DNA of 64,000 bases from Mycobacterium arosiense ATCC BAA-1401 = DSM 45069 (GTDB lineage Bacteria; Actinomycetota; Actinomycetes; Mycobacteriales; Mycobacteriaceae). A program made the translations under genes and the position numbers. This document shows, in pieces, positions 19,605 through 29,265 of the stretch (position 1 is its first letter; the number at the start of each line of letters is the position of its first letter). The stretch spans positions 1-64,000 of the forward strand of contig NZ_MVHG01000013.1 of the NCBI RefSeq assembly GCF_002086125.1, given 5' to 3'. The notes beneath the pieces were generated by a model that was given only the letters and a program-made list of their open reading frames with translations, did not search any database and was not told the DNA's origin.

Positions 19605-20512
19605 ACGTATTGCACTTTCTCGATGCCTTCGAGCGCTGATTGGTAAACCTCGTCGGGATCCAGTCGGCGCAGGTCTTCGGCGAGGCACTCGCCGGTTTCC
19701 CTGCGCGCCAAGGGGAGTAGGGCGTCCGGCCGGGACGTCCGGCTCAACGTGGCCGTCCTTCCTTCCTGCGGCCTGCTCAAGACGATGGTTTCGCTCTTGC
19801 GCTGCAGTTCGATCTTGAGTTCGCCGACCGCCCGGCGCACCGGTCCGTCGATCCGGCTGGCCAGCCACCCGGCCAGGACGTCCAGGGCGGGCTCGGTCGC
19901 CAGACCGGACACCAGCGCCGACTCGATCGGTTCGTGCGGCGCCAGGTCGACGGCCGAGGTGAGCAGCGCACGCCAGTAGGTGATGCGCGCCCAGGCGAGG
20001 TCGGTGTCACCCGCGGTGTATCCGGGCAGCCGGCTCTTGATGGCCGCCAACGGGTCCACCCCGTTGGTGGCATCGGTGATGCGACGAATCGCTAACCGCC
20101 CCAATGGGTCTTGCGCAGGCACGGCCGGCGCGACGTCGGGCCACCAGACCACCACCGGGATGTCGGGCAGCAGGAAGGGGGTGACCACGCTGGCGGCGTG
20201 GCCGGACAACGCCCCGGACAGCCGCAGCACCACGACTTCGCTGGCGCCGGTGTCGCCGCCGGCACGCAGCTGCGCGTCCAGGCGCGGCTCGTCCGCATAC
20301 GGATTGCCCCGCATCGTCACGATGATCCGGCTGGGGTGCTCATGGCTGGCGTCGTTGGCCGCCCGCAGCGACTCTTCGAAGATGTCCTCGCTGTCCGGTG
20401 CGATGATCAGGGTCAGCACCCGGCCCATCGCGACGGCGCCGACCCTTTCGCGCAGTTCGTCGAGCTTCTTGTTGACCGCCGTTGTGGTGGTGTCTTCCAT
20501 GTCAATGATCAC
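19601..20512 (-). CDS. opcA: OpcA, glucose-6-phosphate dehydrogenase assembly factor
   Basis: 303 residues with the GTG at 20512, equal to the length I recall for the M. tuberculosis protein. The chain reads [20 protein letters not shown], then [13 protein letters not shown] and [18 protein letters not shown] blocks typical of OpcA. In cyanobacteria OpcA is needed for oligomerisation and activity of G6PDH; the same role is assumed in actinobacteria. The GTG overlaps the zwf stop by four bases (GTGA), matching the other junctions in this operon; an ATG at 20524 would need a 16-base overlap and is less likely. Confidence 0.9.
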   Translation of the reverse strand: MIIDMEDTTTTAVNKKLDELRERVGAVAMGRVLTLIIAPDSEDIFEESLRAANDASHEHPSRIIVTMRGNPYADEPRLDAQLRAGGDTGASEVVVLRLSGALSGHAASVVTPFLLPDIPVVVWWPDVAPAVPAQDPLGRLAIRRITDATNGVDPLAAIKSRLPGYTAGDTDLAWARITYWRALLTSAVDLAPHEPIESALVSGLATEPALDVLAGWLASRIDGPVRRAVGELKIELQRKSETIVLSRPQEGRTATLSRTSRPDALLPLARRETGECLAEDLRRLDPDEVYQSALEGIEKVQYV

Positions 20513-22053
20513 GGGCGCCGCCATTCCCGGCCGGTGCGGCGCAGCATCTCGAACGCCGAGTCCGGACCCCAGGTGCCCGACTCGTACGGTTCGGGCTTAC
20601 CGTCCGCCGCCCAGTTGTTGAGCACGGGATCAAGTATGTCCCAAGCCAATTCGACCTCTTCGTTGACCGGAAACAGGGACGGCTCACCGAGCAGCACGTC
20701 AAGGATCAACTGTTCGTAGGCCTCCGGTGATTCCTCGGCGAACGCCGAGCCGTAGGAGAAGTCCATGTTGACGTCGCGGACCTCCATCGCGGTGCCCGGC
20801 ACCTTGGAGCCGAACCGCAACGTGACGCCCTCGTCGGGCTGCACCCGGATCACCATGGCGTTCGCGCCCAGTTCGTCGGTCATGGTCGCATCGAACGGCA
20901 GGTGCGGTGCCCGCTTGAAGACCAGCGCGATTTCGGTCACCCTGCGGCCCAAGCGCTTTCCGGTGCGCAGGTAGAAGGGAACGCCGGCCCAGCGGCGGGT
21001 GTCCACCTCGAGCGTGATGGCGGCGAACGTCTCGGTGGTCGAGTCCTCGGCGAACCCCTCCTCGTCGAGCAGCCCGACCACCTTCTCGCCGCCCTGCCAG
21101 CCGGCGGCGTACTGGCCGCGGCTGGTGGTCTCGTCAAGGGGTTCGGCTAGGTGGGTGGCCGAGAGCACCTTGATCTTCTCGGTCTGCAGCGCCGTCGGGT
21201 TGAAGCTGACCGGCTCCTCCATCGCGGTCAGCGCCAGCAGCTGCATCAGGTGGTTCTGGATGACATCGCGCGCGGCGCCGATGCCGTCGTAGTACCCGGC
21301 CCGGCCGCCCAGCCCGATGTCCTCGGCCATGGTGATCTGCACGTGATCGACGTAGTGCGCGTTCCAGATCGGGTCGAACAGCTGGTTGGCGAACCGCAGC
21401 GCCAGGATGTTACGCACCGTCTCCTTGCCCAGGTAGTGGTCGATCCGGAACACCGACTCTTCCGGAAACACCGCGTTGACCGCCTTATTCAGGGCCTGCG
21501 CGCTCTCCAAGTCATGGCCGAACGGCTTCTCGATCACCACTCGGCTCCACCGATCGCCTTGCGGGCGCGCCAGTCCCGACTTGTGCAGCTGGTCGCACAC
21601 CACCGGAAAGGACTTCGGCGGGATGGCCAGATAGAACGCGTGGTTGCCACCGGTGCCGCGCTCGGCGTCCAGCTTGTCGAGGGTCTCGGCCAGCCGACCG
21701 AACGCCTCGTCGTCGTCGAAAGCGCCCGGCACGAAACGGAATCCCGCAGCCAGCCGATCCCAGTTCTCCTGCCGGAACGGCGTGCGGCAGTGTTCCTTGA
21801 CGGCGTCGTGCACCACCTCGCCGAAATCCTGGGTGCTCCAGTCCCGGCGCGCGAAGCCCACCAACGAGAAGCTGGGCGGCAGCAGACCGCGATTGGCCAG
21901 GTCGTAGATGGCCGGCATGACCTTTTTGCGAGCCAGGTCGCCGGTGACGCCGAAGATCACCATCCCGCACGGCCCCGCGATCCGCGGGAGCCGTTTGTCG
22001 CGCTTGTCCCGTAATGGGTTATCCGATTGTTGTGCGGTGCGGGCTGGGCTCAT
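20509..22053 (-). CDS. zwf: glucose-6-phosphate 1-dehydrogenase
   Basis: A 514-residue G6PDH. The dinucleotide-binding motif is [10 protein letters not shown] (35-44), and the substrate-binding/active-site block RIDHYLGK spans residues 203-210. It oxidises glucose 6-phosphate to the lactone with NADP, the entry to the oxidative pentose phosphate pathway. ATG overlaps the tal stop by four bases (ATGA), and its own stop overlaps the opcA start in the same way. Normal length, no missing motif. This corresponds to zwf2 (Rv1447c) of M. tuberculosis by context. Confidence 0.95.
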   Translation of the reverse strand: MSPARTAQQSDNPLRDKRDKRLPRIAGPCGMVIFGVTGDLARKKVMPAIYDLANRGLLPPSFSLVGFARRDWSTQDFGEVVHDAVKEHCRTPFRQENWDRLAAGFRFVPGAFDDDEAFGRLAETLDKLDAERGTGGNHAFYLAIPPKSFPVVCDQLHKSGLARPQGDRWSRVVIEKPFGHDLESAQALNKAVNAVFPEESVFRIDHYLGKETVRNILALRFANQLFDPIWNAHYVDHVQITMAEDIGLGGRAGYYDGIGAARDVIQNHLMQLLALTAMEEPVSFNPTALQTEKIKVLSATHLAEPLDETTSRGQYAAGWQGGEKVVGLLDEEGFAEDSTTETFAAITLEVDTRRWAGVPFYLRTGKRLGRRVTEIALVFKRAPHLPFDATMTDELGANAMVIRVQPDEGVTLRFGSKVPGTAMEVRDVNMDFSYGSAFAEESPEAYEQLILDVLLGEPSLFPVNEEVELAWDILDPVLNNWAADGKPEPYESGTWGPDSAFEMLRRTGREWRRP

Positions 22054-23168
22054 TTGGAGGCGGAACCCAGCTGCTTCTGTGTTTCTTCCAGCAGCTCGGT
22101 CCAGGAATCCACGAACTTCTCCACGCCCTCTTTTTCGAGCACCTTGAAGACGTCGGTCAAATCGATGCCGATCTGGTCCAGCTTGTCGAACACCGCCTGG
22201 GCGTCCCCGGCGGTGCCGGTGACCGTGTCGCCCTCGATGTCACCGTGGTCGGCGACGGCGTCAATCGTCTTCTCCGGCATGGTGTTCACCGTGTTCGGCG
22301 CCACCAGCTCGGTGACGTAGAGGGTGTCGGAGTAGTCGGGGTTCTTGACACCGGTGGACGCCCACAGCGGACGCTGCACCCGGGCGCCGTCGGCCTTGAG
22401 CGACTCGTAGCGATCGCCGCCCTCGAAGACCTCCTGGTAGGCGGCGTAGGCCAGGCGCGCGTTGGCCACCCCGGCCTTTCCCAGCAGCGCCTTGGCGTCG
22501 TCGGACCCGATCTTCTCCAGCCGCTTGTCCACCTCGGTGTCCACCCGGGACACGAAAAACGATGCGACGGAATGGATCTTGGAAATGTCATGCCCCGCCT
22601 CGCGCGCCTTCTCCAGGCCGGCCAGGTAGGCGTCCATCACCTGGCGGTGCCGCTCGACGGAGAAGATCAACGTGACGTTGACCGAAATGCCTTCCGCGAG
22701 AGTGGCGGTGATCGCCGGAATGCCGGCCTTGGTCGCCGGAATCTTGATGAACAGGTTGGGCCGGTCGACGATCTTCCACAGCTCGACGGCCTGCGCGATC
22801 GTCTTGTCGGTATCGGCGGCCAGTCGGGGGTCGACCTCGATGGACACCCGTCCGTCGACGCCGTCGGAGGCCTCCCACTCCCGCTTGAGCACGTCGCACG
22901 CGTTGCGCACGTCGTCGGTGGTGACGGTGCGGATGGCGGCGTCGACGTCGGCGCCCCGCTCGGCCAGTTCGGCGATCTGGCCGTCGTAGGAATCGCCCTC
23001 CGCCAACGCTTTCTGGAAGATCGACGGGTTGGTGGTCACGCCGACAACGCTTTTCGTGTCGATCAGCTCCTGCAGGTTGCCCGACTGCAGCCGCTGGCGC
23101 GACAAGTCATCCAGCCAGACGGATACTCCCGCGGCGGACAGCGCCGCGAGGTTGGGGTTCTGAGTCAT
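22050..23168 (-). CDS. tal: transaldolase
   Basis: A 372-residue transaldolase of the longer actinobacterial type. The Schiff-base lysine lies in [12 protein letters not shown] (about residue 142), and the N-terminal signature is [15 protein letters not shown]. It moves dihydroxyacetone units between sugar phosphates in the non-oxidative pentose phosphate pathway. ATG 23168 is preferred; a TTG two codons upstream with AAAGGG ahead of it is possible. It starts 16 bases after the tkt stop and overlaps zwf by four bases. Confidence 0.95.
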   Translation of the reverse strand: MTQNPNLAALSAAGVSVWLDDLSRQRLQSGNLQELIDTKSVVGVTTNPSIFQKALAEGDSYDGQIAELAERGADVDAAIRTVTTDDVRNACDVLKREWEASDGVDGRVSIEVDPRLAADTDKTIAQAVELWKIVDRPNLFIKIPATKAGIPAITATLAEGISVNVTLIFSVERHRQVMDAYLAGLEKAREAGHDISKIHSVASFFVSRVDTEVDKRLEKIGSDDAKALLGKAGVANARLAYAAYQEVFEGGDRYESLKADGARVQRPLWASTGVKNPDYSDTLYVTELVAPNTVNTMPEKTIDAVADHGDIEGDTVTGTAGDAQAVFDKLDQIGIDLTDVFKVLEKEGVEKFVDSWTELLEETQKQLGSASK

Positions 23169-23184
23169 CTCCAAAGGCCCTTTC

Positions 23185-25284
23185 TCAGTTATCCACTACC
23201 TGTTCCGCGGCGGCCGCGACGGCTTCTGCGGTGAAGCCGAATTCCCGGAACAACGTTTTGTAATCGGCGGATTCGCCGTAGTGCTCGATGGAAACGATCC
23301 TGCCGGTGTCACCGACGAGCTTGTGCCAGGACTGCGCGACGCCGGCCTCGACGGCCACCCGCGCCGATACGGTCGGCGGCAGCACGCTGTCGCGGTAATC
23401 CTCGGGCTGCGACTCGAACCATTCGACGCACGGCATGGAAACCACCCGAGCGACAATGTCCTTGTCCGCCAACAGCTTCTGTGCATCGACGGCTAGCTGG
23501 ACCTCTGAGCCGGTCGCGATCAGCACCACATCGGGGTCCTGGCCGGCCTCCTCGCCGTCCGAGTTGAGGATGTAGCCGCCCCGGGCGACGCCGTCGGCGC
23601 TGGTGCCCTCGAGGATCGGCACGTTCTGGCGGGTCAGCATCAGGCCGACGGGGCCGCTGCCGTTGCCGCGGGCAAGGACGGTACGCCAGGCGTAGGCCGT
23701 CTCGTTCGCGTCCGCCGGACGTACCACCGACAGGTTCGGGATGGCCCGCAGCGCGGCGAGGTGCTCGATCGGCTGGTGGGTCGGACCGTCCTCGCCGAGC
23801 CCGATCGAGTCGTGCGTCCACACGTAGATGGTATCGATGTCCATCAGCGAGGCCAGCCGCACCGCCGGGCGCATGTAGTCGGAGAACTGCAGGAACGTGC
23901 CGCCGTACGCCCGGGTGGGGCCGTGCAGCACGATGCCGGACAGGATGGCACCCATCGCGTGTTCGCGGACACCGAAGTGCAGCGTGCGTGCGTACCAGTG
24001 GGCCGTGTAATCCTTGGTCGAAATAGACGGTGGGCCAAAGGAATCGGCGCCCTTGATGGTCGTGTTGTTGCTGCCGGCCAGGTCGGCCGAACCGCCCCAC
24101 AGCTCCGGTAGCTTCGGCCCGACCGCGTTGAGCACCTCGTTGGAGGCCTTGCGGGTGGCGATCGGGTCGGAGCCCGGTTCCCAGTGCGGCAGGTCGGCGT
24201 CCCAGCCGTCCGGCAGCTTCTCGGCGGTCAACCGGTCCAGCAGCGCCTTGCGCTCGGGTTGTGCCTGCGCCCAGGCGTCGAAGTCGGCCTGCCACTTCTC
24301 GTGGGCTTCCTTGCCGCGGTCCACCAGCTTGCGGGTGTGGGCGATCACCTCGTCGCGCACCTCGAACTTCTTGTCCGGGTCGAAGCCGAGGATCTCCTTG
24401 ACCGCGGCGACTTCCTCGTCGCCCAGGGCCGCGCCGTGCGCCTTGCCGGTGTTCATCAGCTTGGGCGCGGGGTAGCCGATGATGGTGCGCAGCGAGATGA
24501 ACGACGGCCGGTCGGTGGCCGCCTTGGCGTTGGCGATGGCCTCCTCGATCGCGACGACGTTCTCGCCGCCCTCGATCTCCTGCACGTGCCAGCCGTAGGC
24601 GCGGTACCGCGCGGCGGTGTCCTCGCACAGCGCGATGTTGGTGTCGTCCTCGATCGAGATCTCGTTGTGGTCGTAGAAGACGATCAGGTTGCCCAGCTGC
24701 TGCACGGCGGCCAGCGACGAGGCCTCCGAGGTGACGCCCTCCTCGATGTCGCCGTCGGAGGCGATCACGTAGATGAAGTGGTCGAACGGGCTGGTGCCCG
24801 GGGCGGCGTCCGGATCGAACAGCCCGCGCTCGTAGCGCGCGGCCATCGCCATGCCCACCGCCGAGGCCAGGCCCTGGCCGAGCGGGCCGGTGGTGATCTC
24901 AACGCCCTTGGTGTGCCGGAATTCCGGGTGTCCGGGGGTCTTGGATCCCCAGGTGCGCAGCGACTCGATGTCGGACAGTTCCAGACCGAAACCACCCAGG
25001 TACAGCTGCAGATAGAGCGTCAGGCTGCTGTGCCCGCAGGACAGGACGAACCGGTCGCGGCCCAGCCAGTGGGTGTCGCTGGGGTCGTGGCGCATCGCCC
25101 GCTGAAACAAGGTGTAAGCCAGCGGCGCCAGGCTCATCGCCGTCCCGGGATGGCCGTTGCCGACCTTTTGCACCGCGTCGGCGGCCAGCACCCGAATGGT
25201 GTCGACGGCGGCCGAGTCGAGCTCGGACCAGTCCTCGGGAAGGTGCGGTTGGGTCAGCGTTGAGATCTCTTCGAGTGTCGTCAC
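23185..25284 (-). CDS. tkt: transketolase
   Basis: A 699-residue transketolase, normal length. The thiamine diphosphate motif is visible as [20 protein letters not shown] followed by an Asn-containing helix, and other family blocks are [46 protein letters not shown] and [17 protein letters not shown]. It transfers two-carbon units between sugar phosphates. The GTG at 25284 ([13 protein letters not shown]) is chosen because AAGGA lies eight bases upstream and family members begin here; an ATG seven codons further upstream lacks a good site. First gene of the pentose phosphate operon, divergent from ctaB; no PE_PGRS gene lies between as it does in M. tuberculosis. Confidence 0.95.
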   Translation of the reverse strand: MTTLEEISTLTQPHLPEDWSELDSAAVDTIRVLAADAVQKVGNGHPGTAMSLAPLAYTLFQRAMRHDPSDTHWLGRDRFVLSCGHSSLTLYLQLYLGGFGLELSDIESLRTWGSKTPGHPEFRHTKGVEITTGPLGQGLASAVGMAMAARYERGLFDPDAAPGTSPFDHFIYVIASDGDIEEGVTSEASSLAAVQQLGNLIVFYDHNEISIEDDTNIALCEDTAARYRAYGWHVQEIEGGENVVAIEEAIANAKAATDRPSFISLRTIIGYPAPKLMNTGKAHGAALGDEEVAAVKEILGFDPDKKFEVRDEVIAHTRKLVDRGKEAHEKWQADFDAWAQAQPERKALLDRLTAEKLPDGWDADLPHWEPGSDPIATRKASNEVLNAVGPKLPELWGGSADLAGSNNTTIKGADSFGPPSISTKDYTAHWYARTLHFGVREHAMGAILSGIVLHGPTRAYGGTFLQFSDYMRPAVRLASLMDIDTIYVWTHDSIGLGEDGPTHQPIEHLAALRAIPNLSVVRPADANETAYAWRTVLARGNGSGPVGLMLTRQNVPILEGTSADGVARGGYILNSDGEEAGQDPDVVLIATGSEVQLAVDAQKLLADKDIVARVVSMPCVEWFESQPEDYRDSVLPPTVSARVAVEAGVAQSWHKLVGDTGRIVSIEHYGESADYKTLFREFGFTAEAVAAAAEQVVDN

Positions 25285-25540
25285 AGACTCAGTCCTTGGG
25301 GTCATCGAGCTGATCAATCCCACCCTAGTGCGGGAGGGCCGGCTCTTGCAGCGCAGGATTTCGGGTACCCACGGCCGGCAGGTGTGAAAATTACGCGCCC
25401 GTCGAAAGCGCCTAACATTCAGTTCGGGAATCTGGGAAACGTCTGCGGGAACTGACCCGCGGGCGGGCCATCGCCACATCGCGGTCTACCATCATGTGTA
25501 GTAGATGCTGCGCGCCGCTGCGACCCCAAGGAGTTATTGC

Positions 25541-26524
25541 GTGAGCGTTCGCGGGCGCGCCGCGCCGAGCCGATTGCCAAGCCGAGGACACGGCACCGCC
25601 CGGCGACGATCCGGCCCGGGTACCGGGACGGTGAGGAGCCGGGCAATCCAGCGGGTGCTGGCATATCTGGCGCTGACCAAGCCGCGGGTCATCGAACTGC
25701 TGCTGGTCACCGCGATCCCGGCGATGCTGCTGGCCCAGCGCGGCTCGGTGAACCCGCTGCTGATCGTCAACACGCTGATCGGCGGGATGCTGGCCGCCGG
25801 CGGCGCCAACACGCTGAACTGCGTGGCCGACGCCGACATCGACAAAGTGATGAAGCGCACGGCCCGCCGGCCGCTGGCCCGTGCGGCGGTGCCCACCCGC
25901 AACGCCCTGGTGCTCGGCCTGGTGCTGACGGTGGCGTCGTTCTTCTGGTTGTGGTGGACGAGCAACCTGTTGTCCGGGCTGTTGGCGCTGGCGACCGTCG
26001 GGTTCTATGTGTTCGTCTACACCCTGCTGCTCAAGCGCCGCACCTCGCAGAACGTGGTGTGGGGCGGCGCGGCCGGCTGCATGCCGGTGATGATCGGCTG
26101 GTCGGCCGTCACGGGCACCATTGGGTGGCCCGCGCTGGTGATGTTCGCGATCATCTTCTTCTGGACGCCGCCGCACACCTGGGCGTTGGCGATGCGCTAC
26201 AAGGACGACTACAAGGCGGCGGGCGTCCCGATGCTGCCCGCCGTGGCGACCGAGCGTCAGGTGACAAAGCAGATCCTGATCTACACCTGGCTGACGGTGC
26301 TGGCGACGCTGGCGCTGGCGCTGGCGACCGGCTGGCTGTACGCCGCGGTCGCCCTGGTGGCCGGGGTGTGGTTCCTGGCGATGGCCCACCAGCTGTACGC
26401 CGGGGTCCGCGCCGGCGAGCCGGTCAGGCCGCTGCGGCTGTTTTTGCAGTCGAACAACTACCTGGCGGTGGTGTTCTGCGCGTTGGCCATCGACTCGGCC
26501 ATCGGTCTGCCGCACCTGTTCTGA
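25541..26524 (+). CDS. ctaB: protoheme IX farnesyltransferase (haem O synthase)
   Basis: A 327-residue UbiA-family prenyltransferase with about nine membrane segments. The Asp-rich prenyl-diphosphate motif is [20 protein letters not shown], and the second conserved region is [22 protein letters not shown]. It farnesylates haem B to haem O for the aa3 cytochrome oxidase. The GTG at 25541 has AAGGAG seven bases upstream. The N-terminus before the first membrane helix is longer and more Arg/Pro-rich than in the M. tuberculosis protein I remember. The 256-base gap to tkt holds both divergent promoters; no clear operator was seen in it. Confidence 0.94.
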   Translation: MSVRGRAAPSRLPSRGHGTARRRSGPGTGTVRSRAIQRVLAYLALTKPRVIELLLVTAIPAMLLAQRGSVNPLLIVNTLIGGMLAAGGANTLNCVADADIDKVMKRTARRPLARAAVPTRNALVLGLVLTVASFFWLWWTSNLLSGLLALATVGFYVFVYTLLLKRRTSQNVVWGGAAGCMPVMIGWSAVTGTIGWPALVMFAIIFFWTPPHTWALAMRYKDDYKAAGVPMLPAVATERQVTKQILIYTWLTVLATLALALATGWLYAAVALVAGVWFLAMAHQLYAGVRAGEPVRPLRLFLQSNNYLAVVFCALAIDSAIGLPHLF

Positions 26525-26555
26525 GGCCGGTCCACAGGCCCACGTTCGGGGGCAA

Positions 26556-27530
26556 TCAGGGCAGCAGCACGATCGAGCCCGCCGTCTTGCGGCCCTGCAG
26601 ATCCTGGTGGGCGCGCGCCGCTTCGGCCAGCGGATAGCGCCCGCCGACCTCGACGCTGATGTCGCCGCCGGCGATCGCGGCGAACAATTCCTCTGCCCGC
26701 CAGCTGAATTCCTGGCTGGTGCGGACGAAGTGCGCCAGCGAGGGCCGGGTCAAGAACACCGAGCCGGCGGGGTTGAGGCGCTGCGGGTCGAACGGCGGAA
26801 CGGGCCCGCTGGCCGCTCCGAACAACGCCAGGGTCCCCCGGATGGCCAGGCTCGCCAGGCTGGCGTCGAAGGTGCTCGCGCCCACGCCGTCGTACACCGC
26901 GGCCACCCCGGCGCCGTCGGTCAGCGAGCGGATCCGCTCGCCGAACGCCGCGGGGTCCTCGGGGTAGGGGAGCACCTCGTCGGCGCCCGCCCGCCGGGAC
27001 AGCCGCTCCTTCTCCGGCGTCGAGACCGTGGTGATCACCCGCACCCCCAGCAGGTGGGCCCACTGCGTCAGGATCAGTCCGACGCCGCCCGCGCCGGCGT
27101 GCACCAGCACCGTGTCGCCCGCCTGCACCGGATACACCGACTTGAGCAGGTAGTGGGCGGTCAGGCCCTTCAGCAGCGCTGAGGCCGCCACGTCGGCGGT
27201 CACGCCGTCGGGCACCTCGGCGGTCAAATGCGCTGGGGCCGTGGCATATTCGGCATACCCACCGGACGCCGCGGCGCTGACCACGCGGTCGCCGACGCGC
27301 AACCCGTCGACGCCGTCGCCGAGGGCTTCGACCGTGCCGGCCAGCTCCGAGCCCAGGACGAACGGCAACTCGCGCGGGTACTGCCCGGAGCGGAAATAGG
27401 TGTCGATGTAGTTGACGCCGATGGCCTCGGCCTTGATCAGCACCTCGCCGGGCCCGGGAGCCGGCTGGGGCGTATCGACATAGCGCAGCACCTCGGGGCC
27501 GCCGGTCTCGCTGACTTCGATTGCGTGCAT
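26556..27530 (-). CDS. qor: quinone oxidoreductase, zinc-free MDR family
   Basis: A 324-residue NADPH:quinone oxidoreductase of the medium-chain dehydrogenase family. It has the N-terminal GroES-like part (EAIGVNYIDTYFRSGQYP, GSELAGTVEALGDGV) and the nucleotide-binding motif VLVHAGAGGVGLILTQWA. No catalytic or structural zinc cysteines are present, as expected for Qor. It probably reduces quinones or enals by one- or two-electron transfer. ATG 27530 begins MHAIEVSETGGPEVLR, which is the usual start. It is divergent from the unknown gene at 27550, across a 16-base palindrome. Confidence 0.88.
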   Translation of the reverse strand: MHAIEVSETGGPEVLRYVDTPQPAPGPGEVLIKAEAIGVNYIDTYFRSGQYPRELPFVLGSELAGTVEALGDGVDGLRVGDRVVSAAASGGYAEYATAPAHLTAEVPDGVTADVAASALLKGLTAHYLLKSVYPVQAGDTVLVHAGAGGVGLILTQWAHLLGVRVITTVSTPEKERLSRRAGADEVLPYPEDPAAFGERIRSLTDGAGVAAVYDGVGASTFDASLASLAIRGTLALFGAASGPVPPFDPQRLNPAGSVFLTRPSLAHFVRTSQEFSWRAEELFAAIAGGDISVEVGGRYPLAEAARAHQDLQGRKTAGSIVLLP

Positions 27531-27537
27531 CCGCTTA

Positions 27538-27553
27538 TCATGCCCGGGCATGA
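27538..27553. promoter_or_regulatory. 16-base perfect palindrome between qor and the 27550 gene
   Basis: TCATGCCCGGGCATGA is a perfect palindrome that overlaps the ATG of the rightward gene and lies eight bases upstream of the qor ATG. A TATCAT -10-like hexamer (27536-27541) overlaps its left edge. It could be an operator controlling both genes; a self-complementary restriction-like sequence by chance is also possible in 68-70% GC DNA. Confidence 0.35.
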
Positions 27554-28215
27554 AACTCGCTCGCCCGGACGTCTTCCATCCCCGCATTGTGCTGGCGGGG
27601 TCGGGTGACGCCGCGGGCCGCACGGCCGACGACGCCGGTCTGGTGGCCGCGCTGCGGCGACGCGGGCTGCACGCGCGCTGGTTGTCCTGGGACGATCCGG
27701 AAACCGCCGGCGCGGACCTGGTGATACTGCGCGCCGGCGCGGGCGGCCGGGATCGGCGCGACGAATTCCTGGCGTGGACCCGACGCGTGCGCCACCTGCT
27801 CAACCCGCCCGGCGCGGTCGCCTGGAACCTCGATGAGCGCTATCGGCGCGACCTCGAGGCCGACGGCGTGCCGACGCTGCGGGAGCGGCCCGTCGCGCAG
27901 GCGTCGTTGGTCTTCGTGGGCGGCGAGCGGTCCCACGCCTGGCCGGCCGAGCCGGAGTTCGAGTCCTGGGACCTGGGCCACGCCGCGCTGACCTCGGCCG
28001 CCCGGCGCGCCGGCATAGCCGCGGGGGAGCTGCTCTACGCGCGCGTTGATCTGGCGGGCGACCGGGTGGCGGCGCTGGACCTGGTCGCGCCGGCGTTGGG
28101 CTGGCGTCGGCTGGACCCCGCGGCCCGGGAGGTCGCCCAGCGCCAGTTCGCGGTGGCGGTGCAGTCAGCCTGCGAGCGGCTCGGCCTGGGCCCGCTCTCG
28201 CATGGCCGCCCATAG
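27550..28215 (+). CDS. conserved hypothetical protein (Rv1455-like by position)
   Basis: A 221-residue protein that I cannot assign with confidence. The first 130 residues resemble the N-terminal and substrate half of ATP-grasp-type proteins: VLAGSGDAAGRTADDAGLVA, ARWLSWDDPETAGADLVILR, then HLLNPPGAVAWNLDERYRRD. It is too short for a full ATP-grasp enzyme, and the C-terminal half shows the pattern LLYARVDLAGDRVAALDLVA, which could be the remnant of the nucleotide-binding part. It is therefore either a reduced ATP-grasp-like protein or unrelated. The last 51 bases overlap the convergent ctaA gene. Cytosolic; no signal sequence. Confidence 0.65.
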   Translation: MKLARPDVFHPRIVLAGSGDAAGRTADDAGLVAALRRRGLHARWLSWDDPETAGADLVILRAGAGGRDRRDEFLAWTRRVRHLLNPPGAVAWNLDERYRRDLEADGVPTLRERPVAQASLVFVGGERSHAWPAEPEFESWDLGHAALTSAARRAGIAAGELLYARVDLAGDRVAALDLVAPALGWRRLDPAAREVAQRQFAVAVQSACERLGLGPLSHGRP

Positions 28216-29127
28216 CGCCGCGGTGGCCGCGGTGCAGGCCGCGGCCCCGGCCACGTGCAGGGCGACCAGCACGGCGGGCACCCCGGTGTAGTACTGCGCG
28301 GTGCCGACGGCGGCCTGGGCGAACACCAGCGCCAGCAGAACGGCGAGCCGCACCAGCACGGGCCGGGCGGCACGCACGGCCAGCAGCCCGAAGCCCAGCC
28401 CCACCAACAGCGCCAGGTAGGCGATCAGCAGCGACGAGTGCAGGTGCACCAGGGTGTCGACCTCGATTTTGAGCCGCGGCACCGTGCGGGTGGTGCTGTG
28501 GTCCCCGGCGTGCGGGCCGGCGGCCGTCACCAGCGTGCCGGTGACCAGCACGGCGGCCAGGTTCAGGCCGGACAACGCGGTCAGCACCCGCAGCGGCCGA
28601 ACGACTCGCTCGCGAACTACCCCGTCGTCGGGCTCACCGACTTTCACATAAAGCAACACCGACAGCCACACCATCGTCATCGACGTCAGCAGGTGGACGG
28701 CCACCGTCCACCACAACAGCCCGGTGCGCACGGTGATGCCGCCGATCACCGCCTGCACGACGGTGGACATCGGCATCAGCCAGGCGTATACGAGGACCTC
28801 GCGGCGCCGTCGTGCCCGGGTCACCGCCAGCACGGCCAGCGCCGCCGTGATGACGACGGCGAAGGTGACCATCCGATTGCCGAATTCGACGGCCTGGTGG
28901 ATGCGCGGCACCTCGGCGTGGGCCACCGGCACGAAGCTGCCCGGGAAGCACTGCGGCCAGGTGGGGCAGCCCAGGCCCGACGCGGTGACGCGCACGATCG
29001 CGCCGGTGATGGCGATGCCGCCCTGGGTGAGGATGACGGCCGCGGCGATCAGGCGCTGCACACCCGGGGTGGGGTTGGGGGGCAGGTCCACCACGCGCAA
29101 CGGCATCCGTCCAACCACGGGTTGCAT
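28165..29127 (-). CDS. ctaA: haem A synthase CtaA
   Basis: About 320 residues with eight hydrophobic segments in two similar halves. Histidine ligands expected for COX15/CtaA are visible: RIHQAVEFGNRM and AVHLLTSMTM in the first half, HLHSSLLIAYLAL and LVALHVAGAA in the second. GIAITGAIVRVTASGLGCPTWPQCFPG is the family N-terminal block. It oxidises the C8 methyl of haem O to haem A, following CtaB. ATG 29127 is given; a GTG three codons inside (29118) lies seven bases after a TAGGAT hexamer and could be the true leaderless start. Its 3' end overlaps the convergent unknown gene by 51 bases. Confidence 0.92.
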   Translation of the reverse strand: MQPVVGRMPLRVVDLPPNPTPGVQRLIAAAVILTQGGIAITGAIVRVTASGLGCPTWPQCFPGSFVPVAHAEVPRIHQAVEFGNRMVTFAVVITAALAVLAVTRARRRREVLVYAWLMPMSTVVQAVIGGITVRTGLLWWTVAVHLLTSMTMVWLSVLLYVKVGEPDDGVVRERVVRPLRVLTALSGLNLAAVLVTGTLVTAAGPHAGDHSTTRTVPRLKIEVDTLVHLHSSLLIAYLALLVGLGFGLLAVRAARPVLVRLAVLLALVFAQAAVGTAQYYTGVPAVLVALHVAGAAACTAATAALWAAMRERAQAEPLAG

Positions 29128-29131
29128 CCTA
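29126..29131 (-). promoter_or_regulatory. -10 hexamer TAGGAT, candidate promoter of ctaA
   Basis: Reverse-strand TAGGAT is followed by GCAACCC and then an in-frame GTG at 29118, the TANNNT-N7-start layout of leaderless genes. It overlaps the longer ATG start, so the two starts are mutually exclusive if this promoter is used. Confidence 0.35.
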
Positions 29132-29142
29132 AGGCACCGAAA

Positions 29143-29157
29143 ACTACGACCTGTAGT
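29143..29157. promoter_or_regulatory. inverted repeat ACTAC-N5-GTAGT upstream of ctaA
   Basis: ACTACGACCTGTAGT has perfect five-base arms and lies just upstream of the ctaA -10 candidate, where a repressor would overlap the -35 region. The TAC/GTA core resembles BlaI/CopY-type operators in general form. That link is an inference from motif shape only. Confidence 0.4.
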
Positions 29158-29177
29158 ACGGCTGGCAGCCTCGAGAT

Positions 29178-29222
29178 GTAAACCATGCACACCCGCGTCG
29201 GCGTGTCGTGTGCGTGGTTTAC
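29178..29222. repeat. 45-base palindromic intergenic element
   Basis: GTAAACCATGCACAC (29178-29192) and GTGTGCGTGGTTTAC (29208-29222) pair at 14 of 15 positions around a 15-base GC-rich loop. It lies in the 138-base gap between ctaA and the upstream ABC permease gene. The long stem without a T-run suggests a REP-like repeat rather than a classical terminator, though it may also end transcription of the mptB-ABC operon. Confidence 0.55.
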
Positions 29223-29265
29223 GTGTCGCGACGGGCGCGCGGGCGAGCGGCCGCCAGCGAGCCCG

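Noticed and set aside
25285..25479. N-terminal extension of tkt up to 65 codons
   Set aside because: The extension is Arg-rich and not family-like; a GTG with AAGGA upstream fits the known N-terminus.
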